Assembly (NCBI RefSeq): GCF_000772045.1
Contig: NZ_CP009754.1
Location: 6,448,001-6,512,000, forward strand
Direction of reading: 5' to 3'
DNA length: 64,000 nucleotides
From: Streptomyces sp. CCM_MD2014
GTDB lineage: Bacteria > Actinomycetota > Actinomycetes > Streptomycetales > Streptomycetaceae
Part shown: positions 1 through 7,467 of the stretch, in pieces
Layout: each line of letters starts with the position of its first letter
How positions within the stretch are numbered: the first letter of the stretch is position 1
Made by a program: the position numbers and the translations under genes
Notes under the pieces: generated by a model
Database searches by the model: none
Told to the model about the DNA's origin: nothing
What the model saw: the letters and a program-made list of their open reading frames with translations, nothing else

Positions 1-68
1 GCGGCACCGACGGCCGGGACGAGGACGACGGTGGCACCGGTCCGGGCCAGCGCATCGACCTGGACTGA
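1..68 (+). CDS. C-terminal end of an unidentified upstream gene (partial)
   Basis: The window opens inside a reading frame whose last 21 codons, read from base 3, are rich in Gly and Asp and end at the TGA at 66-68. Codon choice is typical for the genome. The gene lies just upstream of glkA on the same strand, where I recall a small hypothetical gene (SCO2127 in S. coelicolor) that has been linked to glucose regulation. Too little is present to assign a function, and the identity rests on gene order only. Confidence 0.55.
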   Translation, partial: GTDGRDEDDGGTGPGQRIDLD

Positions 69-104
69 GCCCCGCCTCGGGTACGGTTGCCCTTAGCGGG
101 GCTC
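67..104 (+). promoter_or_regulatory. Inverted repeat with embedded TACGGT hexamer before glkA
   Basis: GAGCCCCGC (67-75) and GCGGGGCTC (96-104) form a perfect 9-bp stem around a 20-base loop that contains TACGGT. The hairpin begins at the stop codon of the upstream gene and ends 18 bases before the glkA start. It could be a terminator for the upstream gene, an operator over a glkA promoter, or both. There is no T-run. Confidence 0.4.
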
Positions 105-122
105 GACCGAACTGAGGGATTC

Positions 123-1076
123 ATGGGACTCACCATCGGCGTCGACATCGGCGGCACGAAGATCGCGGCCGGCGTGGTCGACGAGGAAGGCAACATCCTC
201 TCGACCCACAAGGTGCCGACCCCCACCACACCCGAGGCCATCGTGGACGCCATCGCCTCCGCGGTGGAGGGCGCGCGCGTGGGGCACGAGATCGTCGGCG
301 TCGGCATCGGTGCCGCCGGATACGTCAACCGCCAGCGCTCCACGGTCTACTTCGCGCCCAACATCGACTGGCGCCAGGAGCCGCTCAAGGAGAAGGTCGA
401 GGCGCGCGTCGGCCTCCCCGTCGTCGTGGAGAACGACGCCAACGCCGCGGCCTGGGGCGAGTACAAGTTCGGCGGCGGCAAGGGCCACCGCAACGTCATC
501 TGCATCACCCTGGGCACCGGCCTCGGCGGCGGCATCATCATCGGCAACAAGCTGCGCCGCGGTCACTTCGGCGTGGCCGCCGAGTTCGGCCACATCCGCA
601 TGGTGCCCGACGGCCTGCTGTGCGGCTGCGGCTCGCAGGGCTGCTGGGAGCAGTACGCGTCGGGGCGGGCGCTGGTCAGGTACGCCAAGCAGCGCGCCAA
701 CGCCACCCCCGAGCGCGCCGAGGTGCTGCTCGCGCTCGGCGACGGCACCCCCGACGGCATCGAGGGCAAGCACATCTCGGTCGCCGCCCGCCAGGGCTGC
801 CCGGTCGCCGTCGACTCCTACCGGGAACTGGCCCGCTGGGCCGGCGCCGGTCTCGCCGACCTGGCCTCGCTCTTCGACCCGTCCGCCTTCATCGTCGGCG
901 GCGGCCTCTCGGACGAGGGCGACCTGGTCCTCGACCCGATCCGCAAGTCGTACAAGCGCTGGCTGGTCGGCGGCAACTGGCGCCCGGTCGCCGACGTGAT
1001 CGCCGCCCAACTCGGCAACAAGGCCGGCCTCGTCGGCGCAGCCGACCTGGCCCGGGAGCCCGACCCGATCATGTGA
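123..1076 (+). CDS. glkA: Glucokinase, ROK family
   Basis: This 317-residue cytoplasmic enzyme phosphorylates glucose with ATP to glucose 6-phosphate. In Streptomyces it is also central to glucose repression. The ATP-binding DIGGTK motif starts at residue 8. The ROK zinc site is complete, with His157 (EFGHIR) and Cys167, Cys169 and Cys174 in CGCGSQGC. The sugar-binding ENDANAAAWGE segment lies near residue 105. I chose the ATG at 123, which has a GAGGG ribosome binding site and the usual MGLTIGVDIGG start; an in-frame ATG at 87 would add 12 residues without a good site. It is probably cotranscribed at least partly with the upstream gene. Confidence 0.97.
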   Translation: MGLTIGVDIGGTKIAAGVVDEEGNILSTHKVPTPTTPEAIVDAIASAVEGARVGHEIVGVGIGAAGYVNRQRSTVYFAPNIDWRQEPLKEKVEARVGLPVVVENDANAAAWGEYKFGGGKGHRNVICITLGTGLGGGIIIGNKLRRGHFGVAAEFGHIRMVPDGLLCGCGSQGCWEQYASGRALVRYAKQRANATPERAEVLLALGDGTPDGIEGKHISVAARQGCPVAVDSYRELARWAGAGLADLASLFDPSAFIVGGGLSDEGDLVLDPIRKSYKRWLVGGNWRPVADVIAAQLGNKAGLVGAADLAREPDPIM

Positions 1077-1112
1077 CGATCGCTGTTTGATCGACGGGAC
1101 CCGTCCCACCCC

Positions 1113-1182
1113 GAGGGGCGCGGGGAACTGCGCGACCAGCCACGACGAACCGGCAGTCGCCCACGATCCCCGCGCCCGCCCC
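1113..1182. repeat. Dispersed Streptomyces intergenic repeat with GC-rich inverted ends
   Basis: This stretch starts with GAGGGGCGCGGGGAACTGCG and ends with GATCCCCGCGCCC, so its ends are inverted copies that can form a long stem. Near-identical GGGGCGCGGGGAACTGCGCGA elements are, as I recall, common between genes in many Streptomyces genomes. It lies between glkA and the next gene, and could act as a transcription terminator or a RNA-stabilising structure. Confidence 0.6.
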
Positions 1183-1220
1183 ATAAGGCGCCCGATCACG
1201 CGGTCCCGTAAATTGACCGC

Positions 1221-1985
1221 ATGGCAACGTCCCTCCCCGCGCTCCCCAACTCCCGGACAGAACCCGACGGTTCCGCAGTCATCCGCGTCCTGAGCTACAA
1301 CATCCGCTCGATGCGCGACGACACCGACGCCCTCGCCCGCGTCATCACGGCCTGCGCACCCGACCTCGTCCTCCTCCAGGAGGCCCCCCGCTTCTTCCGC
1401 TGGCGCAAGAAGATCACCCGGCTCGCCGCCGCCAGCGACCTGGTCCTGCTCTCCGGCGGCGCAACCGCCGCCGGCCCCGCGCTGCTCTGCTCCCTGCGGG
1501 CCACCGTGGAGCGCACCGAGGACGTGCTGCTTCCGCTCACGCCCGGTCAGCACCGCAGGGGCCTGGCCAGCGCCGTGGTCCGGATCGGCGGGGCCCGTCT
1601 CGGCGTCCTCAGCACCCACCTGTCGCTGCGGCCGGACGAGCGCCACGAGCAGGCCGGCCTGCTCCTCGACCACCTGGCCGGTCTCGGCGTGACGCACGCC
1701 GTGGCGGGCGGCGACCTGAACGAGCGCCCCGGCGGCCGCACCTTCCGGCGGCTCGGCGACGGACTGCGCGACTGCTGGACCGCCGCGCCCTGGGGCGGGG
1801 AGTACACCTTCCCCGCCACCGCCCCGGACCGCCGTATCGACGCGGTCTTCGTCACCGAGGGCGTCGAGGTGCTGGGCTGCGGGGTGCCGTCGGGACTGCC
1901 CGGGGTGGCGGAGGACGACCTGAGGGCGGCCACGGACCACCTCCCGGTCCTGACCGCCCTCCGCGTACCCGCGACGCCCGCCTGA
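1221..1985 (+). CDS. Endonuclease/exonuclease/phosphatase (DNase I-fold) family protein
   Basis: This 254-residue protein has the DNase I-like phosphoesterase fold, which hydrolyses phosphodiester or phosphomonoester bonds in nucleic acids or phospholipids. The family signatures are in order: LSYNIRSM near residue 24, LLQEAP near residue 50, GGDLNERPGG near residue 155 and TDHLPVL close to the end, which supply the metal ligands and catalytic His. There is no signal peptide, so it is probably cytoplasmic. No ribosome binding site is visible; the ATG lies six bases after a TAAATT hexamer, suggesting a leaderless transcript. The substrate cannot be read from the sequence. Confidence 0.82.
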   Translation: MATSLPALPNSRTEPDGSAVIRVLSYNIRSMRDDTDALARVITACAPDLVLLQEAPRFFRWRKKITRLAAASDLVLLSGGATAAGPALLCSLRATVERTEDVLLPLTPGQHRRGLASAVVRIGGARLGVLSTHLSLRPDERHEQAGLLLDHLAGLGVTHAVAGGDLNERPGGRTFRRLGDGLRDCWTAAPWGGEYTFPATAPDRRIDAVFVTEGVEVLGCGVPSGLPGVAEDDLRAATDHLPVLTALRVPATPA

Positions 1986-1996
1986 CGCCCGGCCGA

Positions 1997-2614
1997 CTAC
2001 ACCACCGCGCCCCGCCCCGGGTCGTCGTCGTCCTCGTCGCCCGTCCGCATCCGCACGACCAGGGTGGCGAAGCCGCCGAGGAAGCCGCCGATGCTCAGGG
2101 TCGTCAGCCACCAGGTCATGTCCCAGCCGAGCAGCACCGCCAGCAGGAGCAGCACCGGGCCGCCGATCACGCCCAGCCAGGCGAACTTCGCGGTGGGGTC
2201 GGCATCGGGCAGGGGCGGCGGCTCGGGCGGCACGAAGTGGCCCTCGTCGTCCGCGTCGAAGTCGTCGTCGGACGGCTCGGCGGGGGTGTGGTCGCGGGGA
2301 CCGACACCGGGCGCGAACGCGACGGAGCCGCCCAGCGGCCGGTCCGAGGAAGGCCGGTCCGCCGACGGCTTCTCGTCGTTCACCTCCGGCTCCAGCAGCG
2401 CCAGGTCCTCGACCGACTTGAACGGCTTCGCGCCCGCCGGATCCGGGGGCTCCTCCCCGTATCCGGCGACGATCGCGTCCCAGGCGGCGTCCTCGTCGAA
2501 GGGCATGCCCTGCGCCCCGGGACCGCCGTCCGCGGCTCGCTCCCGCCCCTCGCGGTGCTCCCGCTCCAGGTCCCGCTCCTCGCGGTCCTCGCGGTCGGAG
2601 TCGTGCTCAGCCAC
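1997..2614 (-). CDS. Acidic membrane protein with two C-terminal transmembrane segments
   Basis: This 205-residue protein is not a family I can name. The first 145 residues are hydrophilic and very acidic, beginning with a charged EHDSDREDREERDLE stretch. Two hydrophobic segments follow, around AWLGVIGGPVLLLLAVLLGW and WWLTTLSIGGFLGGFATLVV, and the tail ends in an Asp run. The long charged domain is therefore N-terminal and probably cytoplasmic. The GTG at 2614 overlaps the stop of the esterase gene by 8 bases and has an AAGG-type ribosome binding site, so the pair is translationally coupled. Its 3' end faces the convergent phosphoesterase gene 11 bases away. Confidence 0.75.
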   Translation of the reverse strand: MAEHDSDREDREERDLEREHREGRERAADGGPGAQGMPFDEDAAWDAIVAGYGEEPPDPAGAKPFKSVEDLALLEPEVNDEKPSADRPSSDRPLGGSVAFAPGVGPRDHTPAEPSDDDFDADDEGHFVPPEPPPLPDADPTAKFAWLGVIGGPVLLLLAVLLGWDMTWWLTTLSIGGFLGGFATLVVRMRTGDEDDDDPGRGAVV

Positions 2615-3410
2615 CTGCGGCCGTCCCTTCCTTGCCGAGACCGGGCTCCGGTTCCCCGACGGAACCGGGCGCGAGCCGGCCGATGAACGCGACGCTCTCC
2701 GCGAAGATCCGGTCCGCATCGTGGTCCAACGTCGCCACGTGGTAGCTCTGTTCCAGCAGGATCTCCGTCACGTCCGTCGACGACACCCGGCCCAGGATCC
2801 GCGCCGAGTCGGCGGGCGGCACCACGTGGTCCTGCGGGCTGCGCAGCAACAGCAGCGGCTGGGTCACCTGGGGCAGGTCGCCGTCGGCCAGCCGGAAGAA
2901 GGCGCGCAGCGAGTGCGCCGCGTGCAGCGGCACCCTGTCGTACCCCAGCTCCGCGCCGAGCGGCTTGGCGATGTCGCTGGCGATGCCCTTCGTGGCCGGT
3001 ACCAGGTGGCGCAGGACCGGCAGGGCGTGCTGGGCGACGCCGTGCATGCGGTTCGCCGGGTTCACGACGATGACGCCCTCCACCGCGTCCCCGTGCTTCG
3101 CGGCCAGCCGCAGCGCCAGCGCGCCGCCCATGGACAGGCCGGCCACGAAGACCCGGGCGCAGCGCTCGCGCAGGGCGCGCAGCTCGCGGTCCACCTCCGC
3201 GTACCAGTCCTGCCAGCCCGTGACCTGCATGTCCTGCCAGCGGGTGCCGTGCCCGGGCAGCAGCGGCAGCGTCACCGTCAGGCCGCGCTCGGCCAGATAC
3301 CGGGCCCAGGGACGCAGCGACTGCGGGGAACCCGTGAAACCGTGGCAGAGGAGGACGCCGACCTCCCCGCCCTCGTGGCGGAACGGCTCGGCTCCGGGCA
3401 GCACCGGCAC
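2607..3410 (-). CDS. Alpha/beta hydrolase, Est30-like carboxylesterase or monoacylglycerol lipase
   Basis: This 267-residue serine hydrolase belongs to the carboxylesterase/monoacylglycerol lipase branch of the alpha/beta hydrolases. The oxyanion-hole HGFTGSPQS lies near residue 23, the nucleophile elbow GLSMGG near residue 93, the acid in RSPQDHVVP near residue 200 and the catalytic His in SYHVATLD near residue 226. The triad is complete and there is no signal peptide. The GTG start has an AGGAG site 8 bases upstream. It is the first gene of a two-gene unit with the acidic membrane protein, and is divergent from the acyltransferase gene. The natural ester substrate is unknown. Confidence 0.88.
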   Translation of the reverse strand: MPVLPGAEPFRHEGGEVGVLLCHGFTGSPQSLRPWARYLAERGLTVTLPLLPGHGTRWQDMQVTGWQDWYAEVDRELRALRERCARVFVAGLSMGGALALRLAAKHGDAVEGVIVVNPANRMHGVAQHALPVLRHLVPATKGIASDIAKPLGAELGYDRVPLHAAHSLRAFFRLADGDLPQVTQPLLLLRSPQDHVVPPADSARILGRVSSTDVTEILLEQSYHVATLDHDADRIFAESVAFIGRLAPGSVGEPEPGLGKEGTAAGG

Positions 3411-3546
3411 GTCTCGGTCTCCTGTCGTCAGGGGGGACTCGCGGGTCTTTCACCGTACGCGACCGTACTGACACCGACCAGGGCCGTCGGGGCCATTGAC
3501 GGCGTCCCGGGATAAGGTCTGACCCACGGACACGGGAGGCACTGGG

Positions 3547-4293
3547 TTGTTGTACGGCACGATGAAGCTCACCATCGGAGGGTCGCTGAAGCTTGCCTTC
3601 CGGCCCTGGGTGGAGGGCCTGGAGCACATCCCGGCCGACGGCCCCGCCATTCTGGCGAGCAACCACCTGTCGTTCTCCGACTCGTTCTTCCTGCCCGCCG
3701 TCCTCGACCGCAAGGTGACCTTCATCGCCAAGGCCGAGTACTTCAACACGCCCGGGGTCAAGGGCAGGCTGACCGCCGCCTTCTTCAAGGGCGTGGGCCA
3801 GCTCCCGGTGGACCGCTCCGGCGCGCGCGGCGCGGGGGAGGCCGCCATCAAGAGCGGCATAGAGGTCCTGGAGCGCGGCGAGCTGTTCGGCATCTACCCC
3901 GAGGGCACCCGCTCCCCGGACGGCCGCCTCTACCGCGGCAAGCCGGGCGGCCTCGCGCGCGTGGCCCTCGCCACCGGTGCGCCCGTGATCCCGGTCGCCA
4001 TGATCGACACCGAGAAGATCCAGCCGCCCGGTCAGGTGATGCCGAAGCTGATGCGCCCCGGCATCCGCATCGGCAAGCCGCTGGACTTCTCCCGCTACCA
4101 GGGCATGGAGCACGACCGCTTCGTGCTCCGCGCGGTGACCGACGAGGTCATGTACGAGATCATGAAGCTCTCCGGCCAGGAGTACGTCGACATGTACGCG
4201 ACCGCCATGAAGCGGCAGATCGCGGAGGCGGCGAAGGCCGAGAAGGAAGCGGGCAAGGCGGCGAAGGCCGGGAAGGACCGGGCCGCGACGTAG
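3547..4293 (+). CDS. 1-acyl-sn-glycerol-3-phosphate acyltransferase-like protein (PlsC family)
   Basis: This 248-residue membrane-associated enzyme of the PlsC family probably adds an acyl chain to lysophosphatidic acid or a related lipid. Motif I, NHLSFSD near residue 39, holds the catalytic His and Asp. Motif III, YPEGTRSPDG near residue 117, binds the phosphate. The C-terminus is an Ala/Lys-rich helix that could lie on the membrane. I use the TTG at 3547, which sits 7 bases after GGGAGG; the ATG at 3562 is too far from it. The gene lies 25 bases before the sensor kinase gene. Acyl donor and acceptor cannot be told from sequence. Confidence 0.87.
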   Translation: MLYGTMKLTIGGSLKLAFRPWVEGLEHIPADGPAILASNHLSFSDSFFLPAVLDRKVTFIAKAEYFNTPGVKGRLTAAFFKGVGQLPVDRSGARGAGEAAIKSGIEVLERGELFGIYPEGTRSPDGRLYRGKPGGLARVALATGAPVIPVAMIDTEKIQPPGQVMPKLMRPGIRIGKPLDFSRYQGMEHDRFVLRAVTDEVMYEIMKLSGQEYVDMYATAMKRQIAEAAKAEKEAGKAAKAGKDRAAT

Positions 4294-4318
4294 CCCGGAA
4301 AGGCCCGGGAGGGGGGAC

Positions 4319-5569
4319 ATGGCCAGGCGCGAGAGAGTCATGAGGATGTCGGTCGAGCTGCCGCTGTGGCGCGCGCTCGCCGGCTACCGCGTGCTCACCA
4401 TGCTGTACGCGATCGGTTTCTTCGCCACCGCCCACTCCGGCTTCGCCCGCCCCTGGCTCGCCGTCGCCTACTACGCCGTCCTCTTCGTCTGGACCCTGGC
4501 CACCCTCCCCAGGGTCACGAACGCCGCCAACTGCACCAAGCGGTTCCTCGCCGCCGACCTCACCGTCGCGCTCACCGGCATCCTGCTCACGCCCTTCGCC
4601 GACGCCCACGAGCGCGTCATGGACGGCGGTCCGACCCTGCCGTCGATATGGACCGCCGGTTCCGTGCTGGCCTTCGCCATCAAGGGCGGCTGGCGCTGGG
4701 CCGCCGTCGCCTCCACCCTCGTCGCCGTGGCCAACCTGGTCGAACGCGGCACCCCGGCCCGCGACACCGTCCACAACGTCGTCCTCGTCTGGGTCGCCTC
4801 CATCGCCATCGGCTACGTCGTCGAGGTCGCCCGCGCCTCCGAGCGCACTCTCGCGCGCGCCCTGGAGATCGAGGCGGCGACCAGGGAGCGCGAGCGGCTC
4901 GCCCGGGACATCCACGACAGCGTCCTCCAGGTGCTGGCGATGGTGCAGCGCCGGGGCGCCGTCATCGGCGGCGAGGCGGCCGAACTGGGCCGGCTGGCCG
5001 GTGAGCAGGAGGTGGCTCTGCGCACCCTGGTCTCCGGCGGCCTGGTGCCCGTCTCCAGGGTGTCGGAGGACGCCGCCGAGGGCGCCGTCGTACGGATGGT
5101 CGAGGAACCGGAGGGAACTGCCCCGGACGGCCCCGTCGACCTGCGCGCCCTGCTCGCCCCGTACGCCGGCTCGCTGGTGAACCTCGCCGAGCCGGGCGCG
5201 CCGGTTCTCCTCGCCCCGCGTGCCGCACGGGAGCTGGCGGCCGCCGTGGGCGCCGCCCTGGACAATGTCCGCGAGCACGTCGGCGAGCAGGCGCGCGCGT
5301 GGATCCTGGTCGAGGACGAACCGGACGAGGTGATCGTCACCGTCCGCGACGAGGGGCCCGGCATCCCGGACGGACGGCTGGCCGAGGCCGAGGGCGAGGG
5401 CCGGCTCGGCGTGGCCCTGTCGATCCGCGGCCGGCTGCGCGACCTCGGCGGCACGGCCGAACTGATCTCGGTGCCCGGCCAGGGCACCGAAGTCGAACTG
5501 AAGGCACCGAAGAAGACCACCGGTACCCGCGGTACCGGCGCACGGGGGAAGGCAGCGGACCATGAGTGA
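4319..5569 (+). CDS. Two-component sensor histidine kinase, NarL/HisKA_3 type
   Basis: This 416-residue kinase has an N-terminal membrane region of about five hydrophobic segments (residues 15-175), with little extracytoplasmic sequence. A short linker leads to the phosphoacceptor motif RLARDIHDSVLQVL with His199. A divergent HATPase domain follows, with an N-box like LDNVREHV and a G-box in DEGPGIPDG. The DIHDSVLQ version and membrane input domain fit the MacS-like group of actinobacterial kinases. A strong AGGGGGG site precedes the ATG. The last 8 bases overlap the response regulator gene, so the pair is coupled. The signal is not evident. Confidence 0.9.
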   Translation: MARRERVMRMSVELPLWRALAGYRVLTMLYAIGFFATAHSGFARPWLAVAYYAVLFVWTLATLPRVTNAANCTKRFLAADLTVALTGILLTPFADAHERVMDGGPTLPSIWTAGSVLAFAIKGGWRWAAVASTLVAVANLVERGTPARDTVHNVVLVWVASIAIGYVVEVARASERTLARALEIEAATRERERLARDIHDSVLQVLAMVQRRGAVIGGEAAELGRLAGEQEVALRTLVSGGLVPVSRVSEDAAEGAVVRMVEEPEGTAPDGPVDLRALLAPYAGSLVNLAEPGAPVLLAPRAARELAAAVGAALDNVREHVGEQARAWILVEDEPDEVIVTVRDEGPGIPDGRLAEAEGEGRLGVALSIRGRLRDLGGTAELISVPGQGTEVELKAPKKTTGTRGTGARGKAADHE

Positions 5570-6299
5570 ACGGCAGGACCCGGTACGGCGCGACCCGGAA
5601 CGGCAGGACCCGGGGCGGCAGGATCCCGAACGGCGGGGCCCGATCAGGGTCATGGTGGTCGACGACCACCCGATGTGGCGCGACGCCGTGGCCCGGGACC
5701 TGGCCGAGTCCGGCTTCGACGTGGTCGCCACCGCCGGCGACGGCGACCAGGCGGTGCGCCGGGCCGCCGCGGCCGCGCCCGACGTCCTCGTGCTCGACCT
5801 CAACCTGCCCGGCAAGCCCGGCGTCCAGGTCTGCAAGGAGGTCGTCGGCACCGACCCGAAGCTGCGCGTCCTCGTGCTCTCGGCGAGCGGGGAGCACGCC
5901 GACGTGCTGGAGGCGGTCAAGTCCGGCGCGACCGGATACCTGCTGAAGTCGGCCTCCACCGAGGAGCTGCGGGACGCGGTGCGCCGTACGGCCGCCGGCG
6001 ACCCGGTCTTCACCCCGGGACTCGCCGGACTCGTCCTCGGCGAGTACCGCCGCCTCGCCTCCGAGCCCGCGCCCGCCGCGGGCACCGACGACCCCGGCGC
6101 GCCCCGGCTCACCGACCGGGAGACCGAGGTGCTGCGCCTGGTCGCCAAGGGGCTGAGCTACAAGCAGATCGCCGAACGCCTCGTCATCTCCCACCGCACC
6201 GTGCAGAACCACGTCCAGAACACCCTCGGCAAGCTCCAGTTGCACAACCGCGTGGAGCTGGTGCGGTACGCGATAGAACGGGGTCTGGACGACGCGTGA
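5562..6299 (+). CDS. LuxR/NarL-family response regulator
   Basis: This 245-residue DNA-binding regulator is the partner of the kinase it overlaps. The receiver domain starts near residue 28 with VMVVDDHPMWRD and has the phospho-acceptor Asp79 in LVLDLNLPG and the conserved Lys in YLLKSAS. A LuxR-type helix-turn-helix lies near residues 180-235 (LTDRETEVLRLVAKGLSYKQ). Ahead of the receiver is an unusual 26-residue extension of repeated Arg-x-Asp-Pro units, encoded by five 15-bp DNA repeats (5568-5642). Target genes are not visible, though the downstream pfkA is an obvious candidate. Confidence 0.92.
   Translation: MSERQDPVRRDPERQDPGRQDPERRGPIRVMVVDDHPMWRDAVARDLAESGFDVVATAGDGDQAVRRAAAAAPDVLVLDLNLPGKPGVQVCKEVVGTDPKLRVLVLSASGEHADVLEAVKSGATGYLLKSASTEELRDAVRRTAAGDPVFTPGLAGLVLGEYRRLASEPAPAAGTDDPGAPRLTDRETEVLRLVAKGLSYKQIAERLVISHRTVQNHVQNTLGKLQLHNRVELVRYAIERGLDDA
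5568..5642 (+). repeat. Five tandem 15-bp repeats encoding an Arg-Asp-Pro-rich N-terminus
   Basis: Units at 5568, 5583, 5598, 5613 and 5628 are variants of GAACGGCAGGACCCG; units 1 and 3 are identical. They encode the N-terminal extension of the response regulator. Because each unit is a whole number of codons, gain or loss of units would keep the frame. Confidence 0.8.
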
Positions 6300-6309
6300 C
6301 CCGCGCGGG

Positions 6310-6338
6310 ACAGTGGACTGGCCTCAACCACCCACTGT
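6310..6338 (+). promoter_or_regulatory. Inverted repeat in the pfkA leader
   Basis: ACAGTGG (6310-6316) and CCACTGT (6332-6338) are perfect inverted copies 15 bases apart, between the response regulator stop and the pfkA ribosome binding site. The size and spacing suit a dimeric regulator or a small RNA hairpin. No known operator matches it. Confidence 0.35.
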
Positions 6339-6355
6339 GGCAAGGGGATCACGCG

Positions 6356-7384
6356 ATGAAGGTCGGAGTACTGACCGGCGGCGGCGACTGCCCCGGGCTC
6401 AACGCCGTCATCCGGGCCGTCGTCCGCAAGGGCGTCCAGGAGTACGGCTACGACTTCACCGGCTTCCGGGACGGCTGGCGCGGCCCCCTGGAGGGCGACA
6501 CCGTCCCGCTCGACATCCCGGCCGTCCGCGGCATCCTGCCCCGCGGCGGCACCGTCCTCGGCTCCTCGCGCACCAACCCGCTCAAGCAGCGGGACGGCAT
6601 CCGGCGCATCAAGGAGAACCTCTCCGCACTCGGCGTCGACGCGCTCATCACCATCGGCGGCGAGGACACCCTCGGCGTCGCCACCCGCCTCGCGGACGAG
6701 TACGGCGTGCCCTGCGTCGGCGTCCCCAAGACCATCGACAACGACCTGTCCGCCACCGACTACACCTTCGGCTTCGACACCGCCGTCGGCATCGCCACCG
6801 AGGCCATCGACCGGCTGCACACCACCGCCGAGTCCCACATGCGCGTCCTGGTCGTCGAGGTCATGGGCCGGCACGCCGGCTGGATCGCCCTCCACTCCGG
6901 CCTGGCCGGCGGCGCCAACGTCATCCTCATCCCCGAGCAGCGCTTCGACGTCGAGCAGGTGTGCGCCTGGGTGACCTCCCGCTTCCGGGCCTCCTACGCC
7001 CCGATCGTGGTCGTCGCCGAGGGCGCGATGCCGCGCGACGGCGACATGGTGCTCAAGGACGAGTCGCTGGACTCCTACGGGCACGTCCGGCTGTCCGGGG
7101 TCGGCGAATGGCTGGCCAAGCAGATCGAGAAACGCACCGGCAACGAGGCCCGCACCACCGTCCTCGGCCACGTTCAGCGCGGCGGCACGCCCAGCGCCTT
7201 CGACCGCTGGCTCGCCACCCGCTTCGGCCTGCACGCCATCGACTGCGTGCACGACGGGGACTTCGGCAAGATGGTCGCCCTGCGCGGCACGGACATCGTC
7301 CGCGTCCCGATCGCCGAGGCCACCGCGCGGCTGAAGACGGTCGACCCGGCGCTGTACGAGGAGGTCGGCGTCTTCTTCGGCTGA
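6356..7384 (+). CDS. pfkA: 6-phosphofructokinase, group III, with PPi-type active-site residues
   Basis: This 342-residue enzyme of glycolysis phosphorylates fructose 6-phosphate to fructose 1,6-bisphosphate. The fold signatures are clear: TGGGDCPGLNAVIR at residue 8, PKTIDNDL near 124 and EVMGRHAGWIA near 163. The residue that usually discriminates the phosphate donor is Asp104 in GGEDTLG, with Lys125 in PKTIDND. ATP-dependent enzymes normally have Gly at 104, so these residues point to pyrophosphate as donor or to poor ATP use. A AAGGGG site precedes the ATG, and the leader carries a 7-bp inverted repeat. Streptomyces genomes usually hold several pfkA copies. Confidence 0.95.
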   Translation: MKVGVLTGGGDCPGLNAVIRAVVRKGVQEYGYDFTGFRDGWRGPLEGDTVPLDIPAVRGILPRGGTVLGSSRTNPLKQRDGIRRIKENLSALGVDALITIGGEDTLGVATRLADEYGVPCVGVPKTIDNDLSATDYTFGFDTAVGIATEAIDRLHTTAESHMRVLVVEVMGRHAGWIALHSGLAGGANVILIPEQRFDVEQVCAWVTSRFRASYAPIVVVAEGAMPRDGDMVLKDESLDSYGHVRLSGVGEWLAKQIEKRTGNEARTTVLGHVQRGGTPSAFDRWLATRFGLHAIDCVHDGDFGKMVALRGTDIVRVPIAEATARLKTVDPALYEEVGVFFG

Positions 7385-7467
7385 CCGCCGGGGGACCTGC
7401 CGCTGACCGGCGAGGGTGGGCCGGGGGCCGTATATTCGGCCCGGAGCCCACCACCACGGGAGCGGTC

